Part shown: positions 1-5,246 of the stretch, one piece after another | Numbering within the stretch: the first letter of the stretch is position 1 | How the letters are laid out: each line of letters begins with the position of its first letter | Origin: Thermofilum sp. | GTDB taxonomy: Archaea; Thermoproteota; Thermoprotei; Thermofilales; Thermofilaceae | Assembly: GCA_020832965.1 (NCBI GenBank) | Contig: JAJHRM010000161.1 | Span: 1-6,086 of the forward strand | Reading direction: 5' to 3' | Length of the DNA: 6,086 bases | Notes under the pieces: model-generated | Seen by the model: the letters and a program-made list of their open reading frames with translations, nothing else | Database searches by the model: none | Told to the model about the DNA's origin: nothing | Position numbers and translations under genes: made by a program

Positions 1-68
1 AGCTAGACAAGGCGATAGAGGAGATTGCAAAGCTCCTGAGAGTTAAAGTAGTGTACAGGTATATCTGA
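1..68 (+). CDS. C-terminal end of an unidentified protein (5' truncated by the window)
   Basis: Reading with codons from base 3 gives an open frame that runs in from the window edge and stops at TGA 66-68. It encodes about 21 residues (LDKAIEEIAKLLRVKVVYRYI). The pattern of an amphipathic helix followed by a basic, beta-like end is protein-like, and the codons (ATA, AGA, AGG, GAG, AAG) match the confident genes downstream. The other two plus frames hit stops within this stretch or look non-coding. Too little is visible to assign a family. It could be the end of a small nucleic-acid-binding or regulatory protein, but that is a guess. The start lies outside the window. Confidence 0.5.
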   Translation, partial: LDKAIEEIAKLLRVKVVYRYI

Positions 69-69
69 G

Positions 70-90
70 AGGTGACTAGTGAGGGCACCT
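70..90. terminator. short inverted repeat after the first stop codon
   Basis: AGGTG (70-74) pairs with CACCT (86-90) around an 11-nt loop, two bases after the TGA at 66-68, and is followed by a weakly T-rich stretch. It may be a 3'-end hairpin. The left arm is also a good GAGGTGA Shine-Dalgarno match (69-75), but no sensible gene follows it: the GTGs at 73 and 79 each reach a stop within eight codons. The stem is short, so confidence is low. Confidence 0.25.
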
Positions 91-95
91 TTACC

Positions 96-105
96 TAAAT
101 AAAAG
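96..105 (+). promoter_or_regulatory. TATA-like box upstream of the 138-551 gene
   Basis: The A/T run taaataaaag is centred near base 100 in otherwise GC-rich DNA. Archaeal transcription usually starts about 26 nt after the box centre, here near 126. That would leave a leader of about 12 nt before the GTG at 138. Position and composition support it; no consensus BRE is obvious. Confidence 0.35.
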
Positions 106-137
106 CGGAGTAGCCTGCCGGTGTTATTGCGTGTTGG

Positions 138-551
138 GTGACCGCGTTGAGATGCGGTGGGCACCTCGAGGAGGCGGGTTCCCAATTCTCGGGTCTAGAG
201 GTGCTTGAGAAGCTATTTACCGAGTGCAGAGGGCTTGCCTCGTGGCTGGAAGGTAAGGGCTTCGACGTAGAGGGCATACTCGAGGAGGGCGAGGAACTCC
301 TAGACAACGCGCTGTGGCTGTACTGGCTCTTAAGGGACGTGCTGGCAGGCAACTGCAAACCCGCCGACTCATGGAGAGGAAAGCAAGGGAGTGCGTGCGA
401 GGATGTAGAAGCGTTATATTTTGAATGCGTACATCGTGACATTAAAGATCGCGTGGAGAGACGGCGCTTGGTGGTGGCAGCCTTCGGGGTTCACGTATTC
501 GTTGCGGAGTCTACCGAGAGGATCCCGGCGAGACAGTCAGGCTGGTATTAA
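138..551 (+). CDS. Small hypothetical protein (137 aa)
   Basis: I do not recognise this protein. The frame opens with GTG 138 and ends with TAA 549-551. Coding use looks real: third positions are G/C-rich and first positions purine-rich, with GAG, CTG, GGC and AGG codons as in the neighbours. Residues 20-70 form a strongly helical acidic block (LEKLFTECRGLASWL, then EGILEEGEELLDNALWLYWLL) containing a hydrophobic Trp/Leu/Tyr patch. The second half is more basic (RDIKDRVERRR) and ends in a short beta-like stretch. No membrane segment, signal peptide or zinc motif is evident; the four or so Cys residues are scattered. The start is uncertain: no Shine-Dalgarno precedes GTG 138, an in-frame GTG also occurs at 198, and a TATA-like box near 100 fits a short-leader start at 138. 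The minus-strand Ser-rich frame over the same bases is a shadow. It may be a genuine orphan gene or a decaying one. Confidence 0.5.
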   Translation: MTALRCGGHLEEAGSQFSGLEVLEKLFTECRGLASWLEGKGFDVEGILEEGEELLDNALWLYWLLRDVLAGNCKPADSWRGKQGSACEDVEALYFECVHRDIKDRVERRRLVVAAFGVHVFVAESTERIPARQSGWY

Positions 552-577
552 GCGGGGCATCATGCAGATGGTGGTGA

Positions 578-596
578 GCCGCGTAGGACGCGCGGC
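578..596. terminator. GC-rich hairpin between two genes
   Basis: GCCGCG (578-583) and CGCGGC (591-596) are perfect complements around the 7-nt loop taggacg. The hairpin lies 27 nt after the TAA of the 138-551 gene and about 20 nt before the next TATA box, so it separates two transcription units. An oligo-T run (616-620) follows 20 nt later. A termination or RNA-processing role is inferred from position only. Confidence 0.4.
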
Positions 597-615
597 GAGG
601 AACGGCAGGAACTAA

Positions 616-625
616 TTTTTATAAG
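616..625 (+). promoter_or_regulatory. TATA box for the 85-aa gene
   Basis: The sequence tttttataag contains a near-consensus archaeal TTTATA core (618-623). The centre near 621 predicts a transcription start around 647, giving a leader of about 14 nt that contains the ribosome site (651-656) before GTG 661. The spacing is what is expected for an archaeal TBP/TFB promoter. Confidence 0.6.
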
Positions 626-632
626 AGCCTAA

Positions 633-650
633 GGTATATAGGTATATAGG
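633..650 (+). repeat. Tandem GGTATATA repeat in the promoter-start region
   Basis: GGTATATA occurs twice head to tail (633-640, 641-648) followed by a third partial GG(T). The repeat lies between the TATA core and the predicted transcription start, extending to the start site itself. That is the usual binding position of archaeal repressors, which block RNA polymerase recruitment. A role as operator is inference; the repeat could also act as an alternative TATA element. Confidence 0.4.
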
Positions 651-657
651 TGGTGAG
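651..657 (+). promoter_or_regulatory. Ribosome binding site deciding GTG 661
   Basis: TGGTGAG resembles the archaeal GGTGAT-type Shine-Dalgarno sequence and stands 3-4 nt before the GTG at 661. It supports this GTG rather than the later in-frame ATG at 766 as the start. Confidence 0.5.
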
Positions 658-660
658 CAC

Positions 661-918
661 GTGGGGGAACTAGACTTTACGGAGTGGAGGCTTAGAAGAG
701 CTAAAGGGGTTATCGAGGAGTATGTTAGAGGTGTCAAGAAGCGCGCTTCGGACATCAACTGGGTCATGGGCGTGCTCAAGGGCAACTTCGGAGTTTCGAA
801 GAAAGAGGCGTTGGAATTACTAGAACAGATAAGGAACGACAAGACGTTACTCAAGACTCCCGAGAGGTTGGAGAGGCTCGAGGCACTCAGGAAGAGGGTG
901 GAGGCAGAGGAATGGTGA
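661..918 (+). CDS. Small helical protein, first gene left of the methylation operon (85 aa)
   Basis: I cannot assign a family. The start GTG 661 is supported by a TATA box and a ribosome site; the stop is TGA 916-918. The protein is almost entirely alpha-helical and highly charged: a basic N-terminal helix (residues 6-27, EWRLRRAKGVIEEYVRGVKK), a central part with the run FGVSKKEALELLEQI (about residues 43-57), and a charged C-terminal helix (residues 66-84) that could form a coiled coil. The central run resembles the recognition-helix region of small archaeal winged-helix proteins, but the wing is not clear, so a DNA-binding role is only a suggestion. Its size and position before a methyltransferase operon recall the controller proteins of some restriction-modification systems, yet no XRE-type helix-turn-helix is visible. 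It has its own promoter, and a hairpin plus a second promoter separate it from the operon. Confidence 0.7.
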   Translation: MGELDFTEWRLRRAKGVIEEYVRGVKKRASDINWVMGVLKGNFGVSKKEALELLEQIRNDKTLLKTPERLERLEALRKRVEAEEW

Positions 919-946
919 GCCCCGAACGAAAACGATTCGACGGGGC
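919..946. terminator. Two-part hairpin directly after the 85-aa gene
   Basis: GCCCCG (919-924) pairs with CGGGGC (941-946). Inside it CGAA (927-930) pairs with TTCG (936-939), leaving a 5-nt loop (aacga) and a small internal bulge (AA / A). The structure begins on the base right after the TGA at 916-918 and ends 4 nt before the next TATA-like box. It may end the upstream transcript; it could also be a protein-binding site next to the operon promoter. No T-run follows. Confidence 0.5.
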
Positions 947-950
947 CGCA

Positions 951-962
951 CCTTAAAAATGC
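951..962 (+). promoter_or_regulatory. TATA-like box for the methyltransferase operon
   Basis: The element ccttaaaaatgc is centred near 956, which predicts transcription from about 982 and a leader of about 10 nt before ATG 993. It is the only good TATA-like element close upstream of the three-gene operon. The leader contains the weak ribosome-like stretch ggtaggg (982-988). Confidence 0.5.
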
Positions 963-992
963 GTGGAAACGACCATTATGTGGTAGGGCAAC

Positions 993-1661
993 ATGAGCGA
1001 AACGCGTCCCCGTGAAAACGAGGTCGACATCTCCGAGGCTCTGGATAGATTAAGAGAGGAGATATTAAGGCTAGAACGCGAGCTCGGCAAATTTGGGTAT
1101 GACTCTAGAAGAGGCATCGAGAGCTATAGTATTTCGGAGCTCAAGGGTCTGATCGAGAGAGCAGGCCCCGAGCGATCGAAGGTTCGAGAACTGCTTGTTA
1201 AACTTGTAAACATCCAGGAGGAGCTATACAAGGAGCTCTACCGTCTCGCGGGTCTTAAAGAATTGAACGTAGACACAGAAACTCCAGAAAAGAATGTACT
1301 AAGGTTGAAGAAATGGCTACTAGCAGGCGAAGTCGCCGCCTCGCCTAGCAACGTGGTTGAGGCCAAAACCAAGTTCGAGCGGGCTCTGGAGGCGGTCGTG
1401 GAGACCCTTGGGACTTGCCAGGAAAACTGCGAGGACAAACTGCTGAACGCCTTGAGGGGCATCTACAAGCGCGACTATGATCGGTACCGCGCGATAAAAC
1501 ACGCGCTAGAAGTGTGTGTTAAGCTGGGCTACACGGTGGACCTAAGCAAGCTCGATCCTGCGTCTCTAGAAAACGCCGCTAGGCTACTTAGCGAGTGCGC
1601 GAGGAACGTGGGCGTCCCTAAGTTAGTCGCGCATTTAAAAATGGCGGGGGCGAGAAGATGA
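993..1661 (+). CDS. Helical, partly coiled-coil protein translationally coupled to the methyltransferase (222 aa)
   Basis: I do not recognise this family. The ATG at 993 is the first usable start: the ATG at 978 meets TAG after one codon. The TGA 1659-1661 overlaps the ATG of the methyltransferase as ATGA, so the two are almost certainly co-translated and may act together. Residues 12-35 are a heptad-like coiled coil (ISEALDRLREEILRLEREL). Residues 60-87 form a second long charged helix, and residues 121-180 contain further helices with TCQENC (Cys142, Cys146) plus Cys175 and Cys202. The four Cys are not arranged as an obvious zinc ribbon. There is no signal peptide, membrane segment or nuclease motif. 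By position it could be an accessory or DNA-recognition partner of the methyltransferase or nuclease; that is inference from operon structure, not from sequence motifs. Confidence 0.85.
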   Translation: MSETRPRENEVDISEALDRLREEILRLERELGKFGYDSRRGIESYSISELKGLIERAGPERSKVRELLVKLVNIQEELYKELYRLAGLKELNVDTETPEKNVLRLKKWLLAGEVAASPSNVVEAKTKFERALEAVVETLGTCQENCEDKLLNALRGIYKRDYDRYRAIKHALEVCVKLGYTVDLSKLDPASLENAARLLSECARNVGVPKLVAHLKMAGARR

Positions 1662-2758
1662 GGGTCCGATTTACTATCGCTGACCTCTTCAGCGGCGCAG
1701 GGGGGCTCAGCCTTGGTTTCAAGCTAGCGGGGTATAGGCTGGCGTTTGCCCTTGACGTGGACTGGGATGCGGTGCGCACGTACAAGGCTAACAACCCCGA
1801 TGTACCATGGTTATGCAAGGACATCAGGAAGGTTCTGGTCAAGGAGATAGAGGACGTCTCGGGGCTTGGAAAGGGGGACTTCGACATAGTGGTCGCGGGG
1901 ATACCTTGCGAGGGATACTCTCAGCTCAATAGGAGATACGACCCCTCTGACCCGAGGAACTACCTTTTCCTAGAATTCCTTCGAATAGTTAAGGCCCTCA
2001 AACCCAAGGCTATCCTAATAGAAAACGTGCCTGGCATGCTTAGGAGAAGCGGGGGCCTCTTTAAACACGCGGTTGAGGAGGCTCTCCGCAGAGTAGGTTA
2101 CACCGTTTTCACGATGGAGCTTAACGCCGTAAACTATGGCGTCCCGCAGAGAAGGGAAAGAGTGTTCTTCGTTGGCTTTCAAGGTCTCGTTAGGGCTTTT
2201 GCGCCCCCGCCTCCTACATACTGTCTCCCAGCTAAAAGTATCCTTGCCTATGTAGGTAAAGAGGGGGTGAAGGAGCCTAAGAAGTGTTTAACCGTGTGGG
2301 ATGCAATATCGGATCTACCTCCGCTAAAACCGGGCGAAGCGAAAGAGAACTATGAGGATCCACCAAAGACGGAATACCAGAAGATCATGAGAGAGGGGGC
2401 AACTAAGCTATACAACCATGTCGCGCCGCGTCACCCGGAGTGGACGATTAAGCGCATCGCCGCGACGAGGCCCGGCGAGCCTATTTACGAGACGTTTAAG
2501 CAAAGAATAAGACTAAAGTGGGACGAGCCCTCGCCGACGATTCCGGCAGGGGGCGTGAGACCTCAGTGGTTTTTCGCTCATCCAGAGCAACTGAGGGGTT
2601 TGACGGTAAGGGAGGTCGCGAGGCTGCAGTCGTTCCCAGACACTTACATATTCTACGGGAGCATGATTAAACAGAGAATACTCGTAGGAGACGCCGTTCC
2701 GCCTCTTCTGGCAAAGGCTATAGCCGAGCACCTTAAAACGTATTTACGTGAACTGTGA
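1658..2758 (+). CDS. DNA (cytosine-5)-methyltransferase
   Basis: It transfers methyl from S-adenosylmethionine to C5 of cytosine in a specific DNA sequence. The C5-MTase motifs appear in order: motif I DLFSGAGGLSLGF (9-21) for SAM binding; motif IV GIPCEGYS with catalytic Cys84; motif VI ENV (122-124); motif VIII QRRER (164-168); the variable target-recognition region (about 175-313); motif IX LTVREVARLQSFPD (315-328); motif X GDAVPP (344-349). At 366 residues it is complete and of normal length for a single-chain bacterial/archaeal enzyme. Two motif variants stand out: PCE instead of the usual PCQ, and GDAVPP instead of GNAVPP. The start overlaps the preceding stop as ATGA, and the glycosylase follows 9 nt after the TGA at 2756-2758. 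The target sequence cannot be read from the protein. The tRNA methyltransferase Dnmt2 is unlikely, given the long target-recognition region and the operon context. Confidence 0.97.
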   Translation: MRVRFTIADLFSGAGGLSLGFKLAGYRLAFALDVDWDAVRTYKANNPDVPWLCKDIRKVLVKEIEDVSGLGKGDFDIVVAGIPCEGYSQLNRRYDPSDPRNYLFLEFLRIVKALKPKAILIENVPGMLRRSGGLFKHAVEEALRRVGYTVFTMELNAVNYGVPQRRERVFFVGFQGLVRAFAPPPPTYCLPAKSILAYVGKEGVKEPKKCLTVWDAISDLPPLKPGEAKENYEDPPKTEYQKIMREGATKLYNHVAPRHPEWTIKRIAATRPGEPIYETFKQRIRLKWDEPSPTIPAGGVRPQWFFAHPEQLRGLTVREVARLQSFPDTYIFYGSMIKQRILVGDAVPPLLAKAIAEHLKTYLREL

Positions 2759-2762
2759 GGTG
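2757..2762 (+). promoter_or_regulatory. Shine-Dalgarno site for the glycosylase
   Basis: GAGGTG overlaps the TGA stop of the methyltransferase and lies 5 nt before ATG 2768. It is a near-perfect match to the archaeal anti-Shine-Dalgarno complement. It fixes the glycosylase start and indicates coupled translation within one mRNA. Confidence 0.7.
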
Positions 2763-2767
2763 CGAGA

Positions 2768-3475
2768 ATGCCCTCACACAGCGAGGATATGTATAAAGAG
2801 ATCGCTAGAAGATTGCAAGACTGGTGTACCGCGAGTTGCCGTAAGTATCCGTGGAGGGAGAGAAGGGACCCTTACGTCATTTTAGTTACAGAGCTCCTGC
2901 TTCAAAGGACCGGGGCCGAGACTGTCGCGAAGATCTTCGAGGAGATCTTCTCGAAATATAGAACGATCGAAGAGCTGGCCTCGGCGAGTTCCGAAGAGCT
3001 GCGCGGCCTCTTCTCCAAGCTAGGACTTCTATATCGAGCTGAAAGGTTGCGCGAAATGGCCAAGGTCATTGTTGAAAAGCACGGGGGCAGGGTCCCGTGC
3101 GATATGGGAGAGTTGTTGAAAATGAAGGGTGTGGGAGTGTATATAGCCTCGGCTGTGCTGAATTTTGGGTGCGGCATTCCCACGCCAGTTGTAGATAAAA
3201 ATGTCTTGAGAGTCCTAAACAGGGTCTTCGGTGTGACGAGAGAGAGTAAATGCCGAGAAATCATCTCAAAGCTTTACAGGGCCGGCGATAGTGCACTTAT
3301 AGCCTTCGCGTTAATAGACCTGGGGGCCATGGTGTGCGTGGAGCCTCCGCGGTGCAAAGAGTGCCCGTTGAGTGATGTCTGCGCCAAGCACCCCCTTAGG
3401 AAGGAGGAGTGGAGGATGTACCGAAAGGTGTTGCGAGACGGAAGAGTGTTACTCGAGGAACAGCCCGTGGATTAG
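2768..3475 (+). CDS. HhH [4Fe-4S] DNA glycosylase, probable T:G (U:G) mismatch glycosylase of the Mig type
   Basis: Member of the endonuclease III / MutY superfamily. Visible parts: YPWRERRDPY (27-36) and the substrate-side helix ELLLQRTGAETVA (42-54); the helix-hairpin-helix LLKMKGVGVYIASAV (116-130); catalytic Asp143 in PVVDKNVLRV; and a C-terminal iron-sulfur cluster of Cys190, 196, 199 and 205. The position equal to the catalytic Lys120 of E. coli endonuclease III is Tyr125, 18 residues before Asp143. This is the Tyr/Asp pair described for Mig of Methanothermobacter (Tyr126/Asp144), so a monofunctional glycosylase removing T opposite G is more likely than a lyase such as Nth. MutY activity is less likely: the chain is short and lacks the C-terminal MutT-like domain. 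Its task would be to repair deaminated m5C made by the adjacent methyltransferase. The first cluster gap is CX5C, one residue shorter than the usual CX6C. At 235 residues it is full length. Confidence 0.93.
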   Translation: MPSHSEDMYKEIARRLQDWCTASCRKYPWRERRDPYVILVTELLLQRTGAETVAKIFEEIFSKYRTIEELASASSEELRGLFSKLGLLYRAERLREMAKVIVEKHGGRVPCDMGELLKMKGVGVYIASAVLNFGCGIPTPVVDKNVLRVLNRVFGVTRESKCREIISKLYRAGDSALIAFALIDLGAMVCVEPPRCKECPLSDVCAKHPLRKEEWRMYRKVLRDGRVLLEEQPVD

Positions 3476-3490
3476 CCGATCACCGGCTAA
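3472..3490. terminator. Shared bidirectional hairpin at the convergent gene ends
   Basis: TTAGCCG (3472-3478) and CGGCTAA (3484-3490) form a perfect 7-bp stem around the loop atcac. The stem contains both stop codons: TAG 3473-3475 of the glycosylase and, on the other strand, TAG 3489-3487 of the nuclease. With only 11 nt between the coding regions, the hairpin is the only candidate for a 3'-end signal for both transcripts. Its symmetry would let it work in either direction. Confidence 0.6.
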
Positions 3491-5049
3491 AATCCTTGCA
3501 GATACTTCTGGGCAACGTAGCTTTTCTCTACCTCCGTAGTCGTGAACGTTGGTGGTGGAGGTTTGAAAGTCCTCGTCGGAACGTCTATTTTCGTCAGGCT
3601 GAGATCCCCCACGTAGCACACAGTCTCTTTCCTTATGCTGTCCCTTATCTTAACTACACAGTCTTCATCTTTGATCTCATAGAGAAGTACCGTGGGGGGT
3701 TTGACGACTATTTTCTTCTTGCCTTTCGAAGCAGCATTAAAGGCGGGCACGGCCATATAGGCGAGGTCTAGGCTGTATTCGTCTGGGATGTACTTCAGCT
3801 TGTTCTCCCTCCCCACGAGCACAGGGTACGCCTCTACCACGTTTGGACACAGTTCTGAGCTCGCGAGCACCTGAGCGACCCACGGCACGTATAGCAGCAC
3901 CTCGGCCAAAGCCTGTCTATCGACTACATCCTTCTTGAACTCAAAGATGTAAATAGCATACCTACCCCTAGAGTCGTTCCACAGAGTTAAGGTGAAATCG
4001 GCCGTGTCGCCTGTATATCCCCACGGAAACTCCGTTGTCCACCACTCCACCTCGTGGAGTGGCAGATTTAACGCGCGCTGTATTGGGCTGCCAGGGTTGT
4101 CAATGTTCATTGCAAAGTACAGGTTGAGGTGGAGCTCGTGTTCAAGAACCCACCCCCCTCGCCTCTCACCGACGGCTCTTAGAAGCCTTGAGGGCTGGTT
4201 GTTGTGATCGCATATGTCCTGCTTGGTACCCGGGTATGTTTGTACTTGCACATTCTCGATTACCTGGCTATCCTCGGTCGCAAGCATGTAAGCGATCTTG
4301 ACCGCTTCCTCGGGGAGGAGAGTTCTGATGGACGACCCCTTGCCCGGCCCCATGGCGTTATCCGTCCTGCTTATCCATATCAAAGGGGAGATTGTAAGGT
4401 CGCTATAGACCCTATTGTCGCCCGCTGTTTTCTTAAAGACTTTTAGGGGCTTTATCAGGAGCCTGGCCGAGAGTACGACTTTTGAGTAGCGTTCATTTCC
4501 TAAGACAACCCAGCCGTACTCGCCTCCACAGAGCAAGCACTTCTTTGATTCTCCCACTAGACCCCCTTCGCCAAAATTGAAGGGAGAGCCGCAATGAGGG
4601 CATTTTCCTAAGATTTCATAACCGGTCTTCGGGTGTTTAATGTCTGTCAGGTCCCTAAAGGGCTCAGACGCCACTATCCAGATCCCTCTAAACCCCCTCC
4701 TGTTCCATATGTCCCTAGGGTATTGAGGGTCCGCCTGAAAGAAAAAGACAAGATCGCCAGGTCTCGTGCTAAACAGGTAAGCAAGCATTGAGTACCTCCT
4801 TCTACTTCGCTGAGCGAATCTCTGGGGGGTGAACTTTTCCTTTGTAATCTCGGCAGGATCCGGAACAGCAGCGAACCCGAAGTCTCTCTGGATAGGATAT
4901 GTTAGTCCGTTAATTGTGAAAAGGTGGGCGCGAGGGGCAGGTCTTCCTTGATAAGGTTTCAGGTACTTCCAGATAAGTCGGGCGAACTCGTGCGGTTCGT
5001 TGAGCGGGTCTACAGACTCCATTATATCTAGCAGCCTCTCGACGCGCAT
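3487..5049 (-). CDS. EVE-like domain / zinc ribbon / NucS-like PD-(D/E)XK nuclease, probable restriction endonuclease
   Basis: Large protein (520 aa) convergent with the methyltransferase operon. Start ATG 5049-5047 is supported by GAGGG (5061-5057) and a TATA-like box. Residues about 95-135 (RPGDLVFFFQ, then RGIWIVASEPFRD) and 190-258 (VVLSARLLIKPLKVF, then SPLIWISRTD and LLPEEAVKI) follow the strand order of EVE domains (PUA superfamily, often modified-base readers). A CPHC-X17-CLLC zinc ribbon (Cys150, 153, 171, 174) sits inside it. The C-terminal half has a PD-(D/E)XK core: Glu303/Glu305 in an early helix, Asp351 in TADFTL, Glu370-Phe-Lys372 in IYIFEFKKD, then RQALAEVLLYVPWV, which resembles the NucS core. 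The tail (from about 440) ends in a proline-rich stretch and is unassigned. Expected function is metal-dependent DNA cleavage as the restriction partner; a type IV-like or repair role is possible. The domain calls are by eye. Confidence 0.8.
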   Translation of the reverse strand: MRVERLLDIMESVDPLNEPHEFARLIWKYLKPYQGRPAPRAHLFTINGLTYPIQRDFGFAAVPDPAEITKEKFTPQRFAQRSRRRYSMLAYLFSTRPGDLVFFFQADPQYPRDIWNRRGFRGIWIVASEPFRDLTDIKHPKTGYEILGKCPHCGSPFNFGEGGLVGESKKCLLCGGEYGWVVLGNERYSKVVLSARLLIKPLKVFKKTAGDNRVYSDLTISPLIWISRTDNAMGPGKGSSIRTLLPEEAVKIAYMLATEDSQVIENVQVQTYPGTKQDICDHNNQPSRLLRAVGERRGGWVLEHELHLNLYFAMNIDNPGSPIQRALNLPLHEVEWWTTEFPWGYTGDTADFTLTLWNDSRGRYAIYIFEFKKDVVDRQALAEVLLYVPWVAQVLASSELCPNVVEAYPVLVGRENKLKYIPDEYSLDLAYMAVPAFNAASKGKKKIVVKPPTVLLYEIKDEDCVVKIRDSIRKETVCYVGDLSLTKIDVPTRTFKPPPPTFTTTEVEKSYVAQKYLQGF

Positions 5050-5059
5050 GGAAGGTCCC

Positions 5060-5218
5060 TCATATCTCAGCTACCCTAGAGTAGATTAAAAAGTAGTTTC
5101 CGAGCAAGCGTCTTAGCTTCGAGTTTGCTGATGCTGCGCGCTCGCGAGATCGCCTCCCCGCAAAGTAGAAGCATGTAAAGTCCGAATGCCTTGTAAACGG
5201 CAATAGTTTCCTGAACAT
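5060..5218 (-). other. Ambiguous short reading frames between the nuclease and the 86-aa gene
   Basis: The minus strand holds two overlapping candidates. (1) ATG 5218 opens a 52-codon frame ending in TGA 5062-5060, which overlaps the nuclease ribosome site. The ATG lies about 24 nt from a TATA-like box, as a leaderless gene would. Its composition (T-rich first positions) is poor. (2) The frame starting at 5216 (VQETIAVYKAFGLYMLLL and so on) ends at TAG 5078-5076. It looks much more protein-like (G/A-rich first positions, amphipathic helix SKLEAKTLARKLL) but has no start codon until an internal ATG about 15 codons in. It is in the same frame as the 86-aa gene upstream, beyond that gene's TAG. 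A tiny gene, a decayed 3' end or chance are all possible. Confidence 0.25.
5084..5093 (-). promoter_or_regulatory. TATA-like box for the nuclease gene
   Basis: On the minus strand the element reads ctttttaatc, centred near 5089. It predicts transcription from about 5063, leaving a leader of roughly 14 nt that holds the GAGGG ribosome site before ATG 5049. The nuclease therefore appears to have its own promoter, separate from the methyltransferase operon. Confidence 0.5.
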
Positions 5219-5236
5219 GCCTTCGTCGCCGGGGTT

Positions 5237-5246
5237 GTTTAAAATC
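5237..5246 (-). promoter_or_regulatory. TATA-like box just after the 86-aa gene
   Basis: On the minus strand the element reads gattttaaac, centred near 5242, about 20 nt after the TAG of the 86-aa gene. It predicts a start near 5216, almost exactly at the ATG 5218-5216. It may drive a tiny leaderless gene, or serve as a distal promoter giving the nuclease mRNA a leader of about 165 nt. Confidence 0.4.

Noticed and set aside
73..99. GAGGTGA ribosome site followed by GTG codons at 73 and 79
   Set aside because: Both GTG frames stop within eight codons, so no gene is supported; the site may just be part of a short inverted repeat.
95..442. Minus-strand 115-codon open frame
   Set aside because: Its product is extremely Ser/Pro-rich with no structure, typical of the antisense of a GAG/CTG-rich coding strand (the 138-551 gene).
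421..615. Plus-strand 64-codon open frame overlapping the 138-551 gene
   Set aside because: It is out of frame with the better candidate, its composition is Arg/Trp-rich, and no promoter or ribosome site precedes it.
3409..3771. Plus-strand 120-codon open frame across the convergent junction
   Set aside because: It overlaps the glycosylase end and the nuclease end in other frames; both of those have clear family motifs, so this is a shadow.
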